Made by a program: the position numbers and the translations under genes
Assembly: GCA_025362495.1 (NCBI GenBank)
Contig: JANYGI010000023.1
Span: forward strand, 22,827 to 86,826
Length of the DNA: 64,000 nt
Reading direction: 5' to 3'
From: Byssovorax sp.
Lineage (GTDB): Bacteria > Myxococcota_A > Polyangia > Polyangiales > Polyangiaceae
Part shown: positions 40,189-52,204 of the stretch, in pieces
How the letters are laid out: every line of letters starts with the position of its first letter
How positions within the stretch are numbered: the stretch's first letter is position 1
Notes under the pieces: model-generated
Database searches by the model: none
Told to the model about the DNA's origin: nothing
The model's input: only the letters and a program-made list of their open reading frames with translations

Positions 40189-41184
40189 ATGCCTCAAAAA
40201 GACGAGGAGCGCGCCCTCGGCGCCGAAACGAGGGTAAGCGCGTCTCCCGCGTCAGCCTGGCTCCGCATCTTCGCGCTGCAGGATCTGGTGTTGCTCGCGT
40301 ACCTGCTCGTGGTCTGGCGCCTCGTGTGGGGAGCGGCGGGGATGCCCGAGCAAGATCACTGCGCGCGCCTCGTGTACATCTGCATGGCGGCGGTCGTCCT
40401 CGGCGCGTGGATCGGCCGCGGGACGCGCGCGCTGCCGTACGCCGTGCGCTGGGGCATCTACCGCTTCTGCATCGTCGGCGTCCTGCTCGAGAACTACCTC
40501 ATGCTGCGGCTGCTGCTGCCGCTCGTGCGCCCCGATCAGGTCGACGAGCAGCTCTATCAGCTCGACCTCCGCCTCTTCGGCGTCGAGCCCGCGCTGTGGA
40601 TGGAGCGTCTGAATCAGCGCCCAATCATCGAGTATTTCTCGTTCTTCTACTTCAGCTACTTCTTCATCTGCGCCTCGTACATGGTGACCGTCATAATGCT
40701 CACCAAGGGCAGCCGGCGCACCGCCGAGTTCGCCATGGGGACGCTGATCGTCTTCTGCATCGGCCAGCTCGGCTACATGTCCGTGCCTGCCGTCGGCCCG
40801 ATCCGCTACCTGACGAGCCACTTCAGCGCTCCCATCAACGGCGGCTTCTTCTGGGGTTGCGTCTCGCGCACGGTCGAGGCCGGCAGCGCGATGAAAGACG
40901 TGTTCCCCTCGCTTCACACCGCAGTACCGACCTGGTTCACTCTCTTCTCCATCCACCAAGCGAGGACGGATCCGCGCTGGAAATGGCCTTCGCGCATCAT
41001 CGGCTTCTTCGCGGCGAACATCATCTTCTCGACGATGCTGCTCCGCTGGCACTACGCGATCGACGTCGTCGCGGGCCTTTGCCTGGCGACGACGGCGGGC
41101 CTGCTCACGCCGCGGATCGTGCGCTGGGAAGAGCGCCTGCGCGCGCGCCACGGGCTCTCGATCCCGTGGGTGTTCGATCGCTGA
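40189..41184 (+). CDS. PAP2-superfamily membrane phosphatase/transferase
   Basis: 331 residues from ATG 40189. It has about eight hydrophobic helices. The PAP2 motifs are near the C-terminus: KDVFPSLHTAVPTWF carries the Ser-x-His signature, and LLRWHYAIDVVAGL has the catalytic His and Asp of motif III. This spacing, with an FPSLHT core, resembles the inositol-phosphotransferase (AUR1-like) branch that transfers phospho-head groups to lipids. A role in lipid remodelling in the inner membrane is likely, but the substrate is not readable. The convergent sigma54 activator gene ends 12 bases away. Confidence 0.8.
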   Translation: MPQKDEERALGAETRVSASPASAWLRIFALQDLVLLAYLLVVWRLVWGAAGMPEQDHCARLVYICMAAVVLGAWIGRGTRALPYAVRWGIYRFCIVGVLLENYLMLRLLLPLVRPDQVDEQLYQLDLRLFGVEPALWMERLNQRPIIEYFSFFYFSYFFICASYMVTVIMLTKGSRRTAEFAMGTLIVFCIGQLGYMSVPAVGPIRYLTSHFSAPINGGFFWGCVSRTVEAGSAMKDVFPSLHTAVPTWFTLFSIHQARTDPRWKWPSRIIGFFAANIIFSTMLLRWHYAIDVVAGLCLATTAGLLTPRIVRWEERLRARHGLSIPWVFDR

Positions 41185-41196
41185 TCGCGCTGACGC

Positions 41197-42582
<1,386 letters not shown>

Positions 42583-42647
42583 GCGCTCGACTATATCCGC
42601 GACCTCGCCCCGCGGGGCGCCGCAATGCGAGGCGTGCGCGACGGCGG

Positions 42648-42693
42648 TGTGCATCACGTTTGCACGATCGCGTTGTGCAACCGCGATGCACAA
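42648..42693. promoter_or_regulatory. Nested palindromic operator between the sigma54 activator and the Cys-rich lipoprotein gene
   Basis: TTGTGCA (42673-42679) and TGCACAA (42687-42693) are spaced by 7 bases. The wider arms TGTGCATC (42648-42655) and GATGCACA (42685-42692) also pair, as do TTGCAC (42660-42665) and GTGCAA (42675-42680). A similar box occurs at 51097-51119. It is a likely upstream activator site for the sigma54 promoter at 42753. Confidence 0.5.
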
Positions 42694-42752
42694 GAGCCCC
42701 GGCGCTGCTGCGTTTCGCCTGCAATTCGCGGCTCGCGCGCGCGATCGACGCC

Positions 42753-42768
42753 TGGCCCGGCGCGTGCT
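42753..42768 (+). promoter_or_regulatory. Sigma54-type -24/-12 promoter of the Cys-rich lipoprotein gene
   Basis: TGGCCCG then 4 bases then GTGC and T: GG at 42754-42755 and GC at 42766-42767 with the required 10-base spacing. It matches TGGCACGN4TTGCW except at two positions. It is followed about 105 bases later by the ATG at 42873. Confidence 0.55.
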
Positions 42769-42872
42769 CCAGGGCGCGTCGCGCTTCCTGAGCACCGCCG
42801 GAGGCGTTAGCATTCGCGTCCCCCGACACCCCGTTCAACCCGCGCCTACCCTTCTCTTCGAGAGCGAACCCG

Positions 42873-43933
42873 ATGCCCCTCAGCACCCGTGCAATCGCCG
42901 TCCCCTTGCTCCTGACGCTGGCGGCGGGCGTCGCAGCGGGCGGTTGCCAGGTGCTCGCCGGGCTCACGGTCCTCGAGGTCACCACCGGAGCGACCAGCTC
43001 CAGCAGCACGGGAGGAAGCGGCGGCGCGGGCGGCGGCCGTGCGTCCCCTGCGCCAATGGCCAATCGTGCGTCGACGGCAAGGACTGCCAGAGCGGGTATT
43101 GCGCGACGAGCAACGGAGCGGCGTCCGGGACCTGTGAAGCGAAGAAGAAGCAAGGGCTCCAGTGCTCCACGGACGAGGAGTGCGGGACGAGCCACTGCAC
43201 CGATGGAGTCTGCTGCGATGTGGTCAGTTGCGGCGATGAGTGCCTGAGCTGCGCCGGGGCGACGCCGGGGACCTGCAAGCCTCGCACGGGCGCGAAGTGC
43301 GGTGTCACCTGCGGCGACGGCGAGGTCACGTCGAGCACCTGCGACAGCGCGGGCAAGTGCGCGGGACAGGCATCCACGATGCCCTGCATGTCCAACTTCG
43401 GCTGCGACCCCGTCAAGAAGGCCTGCAACAAGGACTGCTCGTCGAACGCCGAGTGCGCGTCGACGGGCTTCTGCGTGGGTCCGGCGCACATGTGCGCGGG
43501 GTGCGGCGTCTACCCGCCTGGCAGCATGTGCACGGTGGGGATGGGGGGCTGCGAGACCTGCGATCCGAACGGCGACAACGCCTGTGTCAAGACCTGCGAC
43601 GACGTCGGGGAGTGCGTCATCACCAGGACCCTCGACGCGAGCAAGGGGCCTGTGAGGCTCGTTTGCAACGATCAGTGCAACGGTATCGCCGTCAACTGCC
43701 TGGGGCCGTTCCCGTGCGAGGTCATCTGTAACACCAATGGTTGCTTCGGCCTCACCCTCAACTGCGGAAAGGACGGCCCCTGCAAGCTCACCTGCACCGG
43801 CGCGGGCTGCCCGGACGCGAAGATGAAGTGTGGAAGCAACGAGTGCATCGCGACCTGCCCCATGGGAACGGCCGCGATCGTCACTCAGAGTTGCGCGGAC
43901 TCGTGCGGTTGCGCGAAGGTCAACTGCCTTTGA
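42873..43933 (+). pseudogene. Cys-rich secreted lipoprotein, frameshifted
   Basis: The signal peptide (MPLSTRAIAVPLLLTLAAG, lipobox AAGGC) starts at ATG 42873 and runs with a Ser/Gly linker to about 43040 in one frame. From there the sensible protein continues in another frame with CVPCANGQSCVDGKDCQSGYC and about 290 further residues rich in Cys, to the stop at 43933. Joining needs one inserted base, or two removed, just before 43040 in a GGC/GGCC-rich stretch. The body has a CCDVVSCGDECLSC stretch and a late series of short beta-helix-like units (CNGIAVNCLGPFPCEVICN). It is secreted and presumably binds at the surface. Either a true pseudogene, programmed slippage, or an assembly error. Confidence 0.7.
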
Positions 43934-43948
43934 GCACGCCGCGCCGCC

Positions 43949-45007
43949 TCAAAACGTGCCGCTGGCGCCGAGGATCCCGGGCCCGAGCACCGGCGTGACG
44001 GACAGCGCGGTCTTCGGCGTCGACGCCCGCGGCTGCGACAGGACGAGGCCGACGACGCCCACGCCCGCGCCGAGCGCGCCAATCACGAAGCTCACGTTGG
44101 ACACGTTGGCGAGCGTGGTGGCCGAGCTGATCGCGTCTTGCTGGCTCGCGCCGCAGACGTTGTTGCCGCAGGTGTCGCGGATCGTCCCGGCCTGGGCGAG
44201 CGTGATCCCGCCGGTGATCGCGCCGACGAGCACGCCGGCCGCGCCGACGCCGAAGCCGCCGTAGATCAGCGCCCGGTGGTCCTCGCGCACGAGCGGCGGC
44301 GGGGCGACCGGGGCCGGCAGCACGAACGGGACGCGCGGCGGCGGCGGCGTGAACCCCGTCGGCGCGGGAGGCGCCGGCGCGCTGGATGGCGGGGCGTTCG
44401 CCGCCTCGAGCGGGGGGATTGTCACGGGGATCTCCGCGCGCTCGGCCGACGCCTCGATCGCCTTCGACCAGGGGATCTTCCCGGGCGCCGTCGCGGTGAT
44501 GCGGTGCGCTCCCGGATCGATCGGGAGAGGCGTGTTGAGCGCGGTGTGATCGAGCGGCTGGTCGTCGAGCGAGACGACGAGATCGGCCGGCGGTGCCGTG
44601 ATTTGCAGGCTCACGTGCGCGATCCGGCGCTCGAGCGCCGCCACCTGCTCGCGCGCGAAGTCCTCGCGATCCTTGCGCTGCTCGCGGTGCGCGACCGTCG
44701 CGGCCGAGGTGTACTCGGCCCAGGCGGTGGCGATCTTGCCGAGCTTCTCGTGGCACACGGCGAGGTTGAGCAGCGTCCCGAGCTTGGGCTCGAGGCGCTG
44801 GCTCTCGGCGAAGCGCGGGCACGCCTCGGCGTACTGCTGCTGCTTGAAGAGCTCGCGCGCCTGCTGGAACATCACCTCGGCCACGGCCGTCGAGCCCGCC
44901 GGCTCGGGCTGCGCCGCAGCGAGCGACGCGGAGAGCGCGACGCCGAGGCCGAGCAAGGCGGCCGTGGATCGAGAGAACGAGCGGTGAACGGCCTTCATCG
45001 TGAGCAT
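43949..45007 (-). CDS. Secreted TPR protein with PEGA-like domain and membrane segments
   Basis: 352 residues from ATG at 45007; ATG 44998 is also possible, and the start lies 1 base after the kinase stop. Signal STAALLGLGVALSASLAAAQ. A TPR-like helical part (~35-115; EVMFQQARELFKQQQYAEACPRF, LGTLLNLAVCHEKLGKI) is followed by a ~70-residue beta domain of PEGA type (LQITAPPADLVVSLDDQPL). A Pro-rich linker precedes two hydrophobic helices (YGGFGVGAAGVLVGAITGG and FVIGALGAGVGVVGLVL) that could anchor it. This gene type is often paired with Ser/Thr kinases in myxobacteria. It is co-transcribed with the kinase and perhaps couples sensing in the envelope to it. Confidence 0.75.
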   Translation of the reverse strand: MLTMKAVHRSFSRSTAALLGLGVALSASLAAAQPEPAGSTAVAEVMFQQARELFKQQQYAEACPRFAESQRLEPKLGTLLNLAVCHEKLGKIATAWAEYTSAATVAHREQRKDREDFAREQVAALERRIAHVSLQITAPPADLVVSLDDQPLDHTALNTPLPIDPGAHRITATAPGKIPWSKAIEASAERAEIPVTIPPLEAANAPPSSAPAPPAPTGFTPPPPRVPFVLPAPVAPPPLVREDHRALIYGGFGVGAAGVLVGAITGGITLAQAGTIRDTCGNNVCGASQQDAISSATTLANVSNVSFVIGALGAGVGVVGLVLSQPRASTPKTALSVTPVLGPGILGASGTF

Positions 45008-45008
45008 C

Positions 45009-46778
<1,770 letters not shown>

Positions 46779-46894
46779 TACGCAGAGATAGTATCGAGTG
46801 CCCCGCGGAATGGCTACCCCTGCTGGCAACGGCTGGCTCGCGAATCCCGGGACGGCGGAGCGAGCTTCCGGCGAGGACATCGGCCGCGCAGCCG

Positions 46895-48757
46895 TTACTT
46901 TTCCAGGAGCTGCTTCGCGAGCACGCGCACCTCGGCGGCGGGATCATTCTCCTCGGCCCACGCGAGCGAGTCGGCGATCGTCGGCGCCTCGCTCCGCTTC
47001 GCGTGCATGGCGTTGAGGATCGCCATCCGCACGGACACCTCCGGCTCGGCGCGCAGCAGCTCGTCGAGCTTCGCGAGCACGCCGGCGACGGGGCGGAACG
47101 CGACCGTCTCGATCGCGGCCACGCGCACGGCGGCCTCCTTGTCGGCCATGGCAGCGATCACCAGCGCATCGACCTCGTCTCCGATCATGAATCGAAGCGC
47201 CCACGCGGCGACCCCGCGAAGCGTCGCGTCGACGTGCGTCAGGTAGGGCAGGATCGCGGGGAGCGCGCGGAGATCACCGGAGTTGCCGAGAGCGCGGAGA
47301 TAGAGCGCCCTCTCCCCGTCGTTGGCCGCGGCGACGAGGCGCGCGATCAAGGTTTCGACAGCGTCCTTCGGATCGCCCGATTGCGCGAGGCTCATCGCGT
47401 GAGCCTGGCTGCCGGACGCGAGCGCTGCCGTGTCGGCGATCTCCTTGTCGGAGGACGCCATCGCCTTGTTGATCGCCTGTTCCCCTTCCTCGGTGGGAGG
47501 GTTGGAGAACCCGAGCGCGACAGCCGCGCTCACCCGCATCGACCGGGGGGCGTCGGCGCCGTCGAGGATCGACGCGAGCGCGTGCTGGGCCTCGGGAGTC
47601 CCCGCGCTGCCGAGCCCGCCGAGCAAGCGCTTCTTCGCGTTCTCATCGATGTTGCCGTGCAAGATGGCCTCTTCCGCCTCGCGCGGGGCCGCGGGATCGA
47701 GGCGAAAGAGCGCGGACATCCGGGCCTGGGTGCGGTTGCGCACGTGAACGTCGGGAGAGACCAGCTCGGCCCGGAGCCCGGTGAACGTCTTGCCGCCGAC
47801 GAGGCCCTGATCGGCTTGCCGCTTCGCCAGCGCCGTCGCCGCCCCGTGGCCGAGCGCGTCGGAGTCGAAATCCGAAGGGTTTTTCGCGATCGCGAGCTCG
47901 GGGTGCGACTCGATGGATACGAGCTTTGCCGTGGTCTTGCTGGTAGCCGCGATGTGAACGCCGTTGATCGTCACGTCGAGCGACTCGTCCTCCACCACCG
48001 TCCGCGGCCAACCCGTCATGTCGACCTCGAAGTCGATGGCCGATTTGACGGCGTACACCGAGTCGGTCGGGAGCGGGATCAGCCCCGTTTGCCCGCGCGA
48101 TCGCAGGTACTTCTCCTTGGCCTTGTGGACGCCGGCGCCGGTCAGTCGATAGGCCGCCTCGTACTCGCCGGACACGTCTTGCTCGGTGCTCCGCCAGGCC
48201 GAGCCGGAGCCCGGGGGAGCCACGAGCTGCAGCGCCGTCGTCAGGCCTTTGAGCAGGATCCGCACCTCGGAGGGAGCGTCCTTGGCGAAGTAGAACGCCG
48301 TCATCTCGCCGCTCTTCAGGGCCGTGAAATAGAACGGCTTCACCAGGCTCGCGCGGGCTCCCTCCTCGGCCGCGGGGGTGACATCGTAGCGCGGTGAACG
48401 AAGCTCGGCGCGCACCTCCACGCCGCTCGGGTCCTGTCCAGTCACCGTCAGCGCGAGCGATCCCTCGAGCCGGGCCAGGACCTTCTGCGAGGTCTGCGAT
48501 CCGCCTCCCACCGAGGCGCTGCGCACGGTGGACACCGTGTAGAGGAACGAGTCGCCCGACCTCCACTGTCGGACCGGGAGCGCTCCAGTGCTCGCCGACG
48601 GCCCGCGCGCGTCGGTGGCCGCGGGAGAGGCCGCGTAGGCCTGCGAGGAGCCCGATCCAGCGCCGTTCATGCTCGGGTGCGTCGATATCCAGGCGGTGCA
48701 GAGGGCCCCGGCGACAGCGAGCGTGGCAACGGCGGAGACAACGTACTTTGCTCTCAT
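46895..48757 (-). CDS. Secreted HEAT-repeat protein, possibly related to lipid-transfer (vitellogenin-N-like) proteins
   Basis: 620 residues from ATG at 48757; GAGG lies 6 bases upstream, whereas ATG 48763 is too close. A signal peptide (KYVVSAVATLAVAGALCTA) precedes a ~270-residue beta-rich part (GDSFLYTVSTVRSAS, GSLALTVTGQDPSGVEVRAE). After that a helical HEAT-like superhelix runs to the end, for example LLGGLGSAGTPEAQHALASIL and ALGNSGDLRALPAILPYL. A beta barrel followed by an alpha superhelix with spaced GSAGTPEAQ units recalls the lipid-transport LPD-N domain, but this is a by-eye resemblance. It is exported. It sits in the same direction as the secreted beta-gamma-crystallin-like gene upstream and the kinase gene downstream. 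Confidence 0.6.
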   Translation of the reverse strand: MRAKYVVSAVATLAVAGALCTAWISTHPSMNGAGSGSSQAYAASPAATDARGPSASTGALPVRQWRSGDSFLYTVSTVRSASVGGGSQTSQKVLARLEGSLALTVTGQDPSGVEVRAELRSPRYDVTPAAEEGARASLVKPFYFTALKSGEMTAFYFAKDAPSEVRILLKGLTTALQLVAPPGSGSAWRSTEQDVSGEYEAAYRLTGAGVHKAKEKYLRSRGQTGLIPLPTDSVYAVKSAIDFEVDMTGWPRTVVEDESLDVTINGVHIAATSKTTAKLVSIESHPELAIAKNPSDFDSDALGHGAATALAKRQADQGLVGGKTFTGLRAELVSPDVHVRNRTQARMSALFRLDPAAPREAEEAILHGNIDENAKKRLLGGLGSAGTPEAQHALASILDGADAPRSMRVSAAVALGFSNPPTEEGEQAINKAMASSDKEIADTAALASGSQAHAMSLAQSGDPKDAVETLIARLVAAANDGERALYLRALGNSGDLRALPAILPYLTHVDATLRGVAAWALRFMIGDEVDALVIAAMADKEAAVRVAAIETVAFRPVAGVLAKLDELLRAEPEVSVRMAILNAMHAKRSEAPTIADSLAWAEENDPAAEVRVLAKQLLEK

Positions 48758-48881
48758 GGTCATCCTCTTCGGACTTCGGTCGTCAACCGTGCGGACGGGC
48801 TCGTTTCGAAACGACTCTCCCCCTGCCTGCGAGAGAAAGGGGGAGAGCTGCGAGACCCGGTGACGGGCCCCGCGCGGCGGC

Positions 48882-50930
48882 TCACCAGGTCACGCGGAAG
48901 GACGAGGCGCTGTCGTTCCAGTAGCTGTTCACCGAGGACATCAGGTAGCTGCTGTTGGCCTGCGCCGTGTACGTCGCCGTGTTGCCCGAGCAGCTCCCGT
49001 CGTACGACACCCAGAGTGTCGCCGTGCTGCTCGTCGGGCTGTAGAACTTGAACGAGGACATCGCGTCGTTGAAGGAGTAATCAGGCAGGTTGAAGCAGGT
49101 ACCGCTGCTCGACTTCTCGTAGGCGAACACCACGCTGGTGTTGCCGTAGCTGCCATCCTTGAAGAGCTCGACGAGATGACCGACGGACGTCCAGTCGGAG
49201 CAGGTGTTGCTCCCGGTGGTGTAGCCGTTGGTGGGCGTCACGCAGAAGCTGAGGTACATCTGGCTGTCGCTGGTCGTGAGCGTGTAGCTCGCGCTGTTGC
49301 TGTTGCTGATCGTCGTGGCGCCCGCGCCGGTGCTGCTCGAGGCGCGGCGCCAGTAGTAGGTGGACGAGCCCTCGGAGAGATCGCTGTTCGACACGAACGT
49401 GTACGCGCCGGTCGCCTTGTTCGCCGAGACGGTCGCGGTGACGTCTTCCGCGCTCACGGTCTCGCCGGAGATCACCATGAACGAAGTGACCTTGTCGTTC
49501 CAGCTATCGTCGAGCGTGGTGTGGATCGACGTCGTCGAGTAGCTGCCGTTCGCCGCGACGGAGAACGACTTCGAGCCGCCCGAGCAGTCGATGTCCTTGA
49601 AGATCCAGAGCGTCGACGAGGTGCTCGTCGGCCCGAAGAACTGGAACGACGACATCGCGTCGTTGAACGACGAGTCGGTGAGGTTCATGCACGTGCCGGA
49701 GATCGACGGCTCGTAAGCCACGTTGACGTTGCTCCCACCGTAAGAGTCGTCCTGGTAGAGCTCCATCAGGTGCCCGACGGGCATCCAGCTCGAGCAGGCC
49801 TGGGTGCCAGGGTTGTGCGCGGTGTTCTGCGGGGTGACGCAGAACCGGAGATACTTGCCGCTGTCGCTCGGCACGAGAGACCAGTCCTGCGTGTTGCCGA
49901 TGTCCGTCGAGCCAGCGCCATTCACGTCGGAGGCGCGAGACCAGAGGTAGCTCGATCCGGACTCCGCCACGCTCGAGGGATCGAGGTAGGCATACGTGCC
50001 CTTGGCCTTGGCGTTCGAGATCGTCGCCTGGGCCCCCGACGCCGTGGGGATGCTGTCGGAGAAGAGGAGCCAGCTCCCGCCGACGCCGCTCCAGCTGAAG
50101 AGCGTGTAGGTGTACTTGAAGGGCCAGGCCTTGGCGTAGAGGCCGATCGAACCGTCGAGCGAGTCGAGCGTCAGCGTGCCGGCGGTGGTGTAGGTGAGCA
50201 CCTTGGTGGACGGCACGAAAGACATCGAGTTGACGACGGGGAGAGAGAGCTTGATCAGGGTGATGTCGGTCTCGATACCCGCGCTGTAGCCTTCGGTGCC
50301 GACTCCCACCGATCCAGAGAGATCCACCTCGAAGCTCGGGGCGATCGTGGTATTGATAGAGCTCTGCGAGCTGCTGTACGTCGCGGCGGCCTTCAGGTAC
50401 ATGTCGGGGCAGCCGGTGGCCTCCAGCGTCGCGGTCACCGGGACGACGACGATCACCATGTTTTCCTTGGCCTCGGCGAGCGTGAGGCACGAGTTGATGT
50501 CGAGCGAGAGCTCTCCCCACGACCCGCTGGCAGAGCTGGTGGTGTCGAAGACCGCGCCGGTGACGGTCGCGAAGTCGTAACCACCCGCCGTCAGCACGTA
50601 GTCTTTCGTGACCGACGTCGAGGTGCCGGCGCTGAGCTTGCCAGTCGCCTTCGCCAGCGTGAAATCCTTCGAGAAGAGCGTGGCGGTGATCGTGGCGTTG
50701 GCGCTCTCGTACTTGGAAGTTCCGGTGTCGTTCGAGTAGAGCGTGTACCCGGCGCTGTAGCCGGCGCCGAAGGTGCCATACCTGGTCTTCTTGCTCGCCG
50801 ACGAGCTGGAGGTCTTGGTGATCGTCTTCGACGAGGAGACCGTCGCCGTGGTCGCTTGCGCGGTCCCGGCTATTCCGACGAGCGTCGCCGAGACGACGGC
50901 CGAAGCGAGGATACCTTTGGTGAACGACAT
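48882..50930 (-). CDS. Secreted protein with two Ig-like and beta-gamma-crystallin-like repeats
   Basis: 682 residues from ATG at 50930, with AGGAG 8 bases upstream. Signal GILASAVVSATLVGIAGTAQA, then a Ser/Thr-rich tail and ~300 residues of unrecognised beta-rich sequence. The C-terminal ~370 residues are an internal duplication. Each half begins with an Ig-like unit (KAKGTYAYLDPSS and KATGAYTFVSNSD) followed by a beta-gamma-crystallin-type unit (MELYQDDSYGGSNVNVAYE and VELFKDGSYGNTSVVFAYE). The crystallin motifs include ELYQDxSYGG and LTDSSFNDAMSSFQF. Such domains often bind calcium and resist proteolysis. Large Ser/Thr content and few charged residues fit an outer-surface or matrix protein. 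A sigma54-like promoter precedes it. Confidence 0.75.
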   Translation of the reverse strand: MSFTKGILASAVVSATLVGIAGTAQATTATVSSSKTITKTSSSSASKKTRYGTFGAGYSAGYTLYSNDTGTSKYESANATITATLFSKDFTLAKATGKLSAGTSTSVTKDYVLTAGGYDFATVTGAVFDTTSSASGSWGELSLDINSCLTLAEAKENMVIVVVPVTATLEATGCPDMYLKAAATYSSSQSSINTTIAPSFEVDLSGSVGVGTEGYSAGIETDITLIKLSLPVVNSMSFVPSTKVLTYTTAGTLTLDSLDGSIGLYAKAWPFKYTYTLFSWSGVGGSWLLFSDSIPTASGAQATISNAKAKGTYAYLDPSSVAESGSSYLWSRASDVNGAGSTDIGNTQDWSLVPSDSGKYLRFCVTPQNTAHNPGTQACSSWMPVGHLMELYQDDSYGGSNVNVAYEPSISGTCMNLTDSSFNDAMSSFQFFGPTSTSSTLWIFKDIDCSGGSKSFSVAANGSYSTTSIHTTLDDSWNDKVTSFMVISGETVSAEDVTATVSANKATGAYTFVSNSDLSEGSSTYYWRRASSSTGAGATTISNSNSASYTLTTSDSQMYLSFCVTPTNGYTTGSNTCSDWTSVGHLVELFKDGSYGNTSVVFAYEKSSSGTCFNLPDYSFNDAMSSFKFYSPTSSTATLWVSYDGSCSGNTATYTAQANSSYLMSSVNSYWNDSASSFRVTW

Positions 50931-51001
50931 GGCGGTGGCTCCTGAATTCTCGACGTGAGGTTCGCTGGGCGGCGTGGCGCCCGCTGGTTGGAGGAGCCAT
51001 G

Positions 51002-51018
51002 AGCAGCAAACGGGCCAG
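51002..51018 (-). promoter_or_regulatory. Sigma54-type -24/-12 promoter of the secreted crystallin-like gene
   Basis: On the minus strand CTGGCCCG-TTTG-CTGC-T, with GG and GC 10 bases apart as required. It differs from TGGCACGN4TTGCW at two positions and equals the 42753 element in its first half. The start codon at 50930 is about 60 bases beyond the predicted transcript start. Confidence 0.55.
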
Positions 51019-51063
51019 GGCGAGATCGCCTCGATTTCAGCAGGATTCGGCCACCCGAGGCCT

Positions 51064-51134
51064 GTTGTGCAAGGTGGCTGCGCACCGACCCCCGGGTTGT
51101 GCACGTGCACGATGCACAACGGGGTGCGCAACCC
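51064..51134. promoter_or_regulatory. TTGTGCA-type box cluster upstream of the secreted crystallin-like gene
   Basis: Perfect inverted arms TTGTGCA (51097-51103) and TGCACAA (51113-51119) spaced by 9 bases. A half site TTGTGCA at 51065-51071 and the outer GGGTT/AACCC arms (51094-51098, 51130-51134) add further symmetry. It lies 70-140 bases upstream of the predicted sigma54 start, as expected for an activator site. Confidence 0.5.
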
Positions 51135-51159
51135 GGACTGCGCGGCGCGCGGCCGGGGA

Positions 51160-52116
51160 TCAGGGCACGGGGTGGCGGGGGGCGCGTCCGGCGAGGACGT
51201 CAATCACCGACTCCACCGAGAGGCTCGCCATGCCCTCGCGCGTCGGGCGATCGGCGCTGCCGATGTGCGGAGTGAGCACGGCGTTCTCGCAGGCGAGGAG
51301 CGCCGGATCGACGGCCGGCTCGTGCGGATAGACGTCGAACCCCGCCGCGGCGAGCTGCCCCGATTGCAGCGCTTCGGCGACGGCCAGCGAATCGACGCAG
51401 CCGCCGCGCGCGGTGTTGATCAGCACCGCGCCGCGCCGCATCTGCGCGAGCCGCTCGCGCGAGATGAGGTTGCGTGTCGAGTCGTTCAGGGGGCAACACA
51501 GACAGACGATCTCGCTCTCGGCGAGGAGCACGTCGAGGCTGACGTACGCGGCGTCGGCGGCGCGCTCCACGGCCTCGTCGGCGGGGCGGCGCTGGGTGTA
51601 GCGAACGCGCATCGAGAAGCCGCGCGCGCGCTGGGCGACGGCGCGGCCGATGCGGCCGAGGCCCACGATCCCGAGCGAAGCGCCGGTCGCGCGGACGCCG
51701 AGCATCTCGGTGAGCGAGAAGCCGCGCCACCCGCCGGCGCGCACCAGGCGATCGCCCTCGGCCACGCGACGACACGCCGCGAGCAGCAGCGCGAAGGTGA
51801 AATCCGCGGTGGCGTCGGTGAGCACGTCGGGCGTGTTGGTGACGACGATTCCGCGGCGCCGGCAGGCCGCGAGATCGACGTTGTCGACGCCGACCGCGCA
51901 GTTGGCCACGATCCGGAGGGCGGGCGCGCGATCGAGCACGGCCTCGTCGACCCGATCGCTGACGCGGGTGATCACCGCGGAGGCGCCCTCGATGCGCGCG
52001 ATCAGGCCCTCGCGGCCGAGCCCTGTCGGATCGGCGCCGACCTCGACCTCGTGATGGAGCCGGAGCCGATCGAGCGCGGGGCCAGGCAGAACCGCGGAGA
52101 CGAGGACCTTCGCCAT
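51160..52116 (-). CDS. D-2-hydroxyacid dehydrogenase (glyoxylate/hydroxypyruvate reductase-like)
   Basis: 318 residues from ATG at 52116 (MAKVLVSAVL). It reduces glyoxylate, hydroxypyruvate or related 2-ketoacids with NAD(P)H. Substrate and NAD domains alternate as usual. The dinucleotide loop is LGIVGLGRIGRAVA. The catalytic Arg lies in LINTARGGCVDS, the Glu in a following acidic loop (GFDVYPHEPAVD), and His in AVLTPHIGSA. Family length is ~320. It is cytoplasmic. It may be in one transcript with the S24-like gene upstream (88 bases), though no functional tie is evident. Confidence 0.9.
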   Translation of the reverse strand: MAKVLVSAVLPGPALDRLRLHHEVEVGADPTGLGREGLIARIEGASAVITRVSDRVDEAVLDRAPALRIVANCAVGVDNVDLAACRRRGIVVTNTPDVLTDATADFTFALLLAACRRVAEGDRLVRAGGWRGFSLTEMLGVRATGASLGIVGLGRIGRAVAQRARGFSMRVRYTQRRPADEAVERAADAAYVSLDVLLAESEIVCLCCPLNDSTRNLISRERLAQMRRGAVLINTARGGCVDSLAVAEALQSGQLAAAGFDVYPHEPAVDPALLACENAVLTPHIGSADRPTREGMASLSVESVIDVLAGRAPRHPVP

Positions 52117-52204
52117 GGGCCGAGAGGCTACGACGAGATGGCCGCAAATCCCTGTGCATTCGCCCACCCGGGCGCCCGACCTCGACCTCTGGCTCGGAGC
52201 CTCT

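Noticed and set aside
39906..40190. 94-residue minus-strand frame upstream of the small membrane protein
   Set aside because: Different frame with basic, Cys-rich composition and no ribosome site; a frameshift link was considered but not supported.
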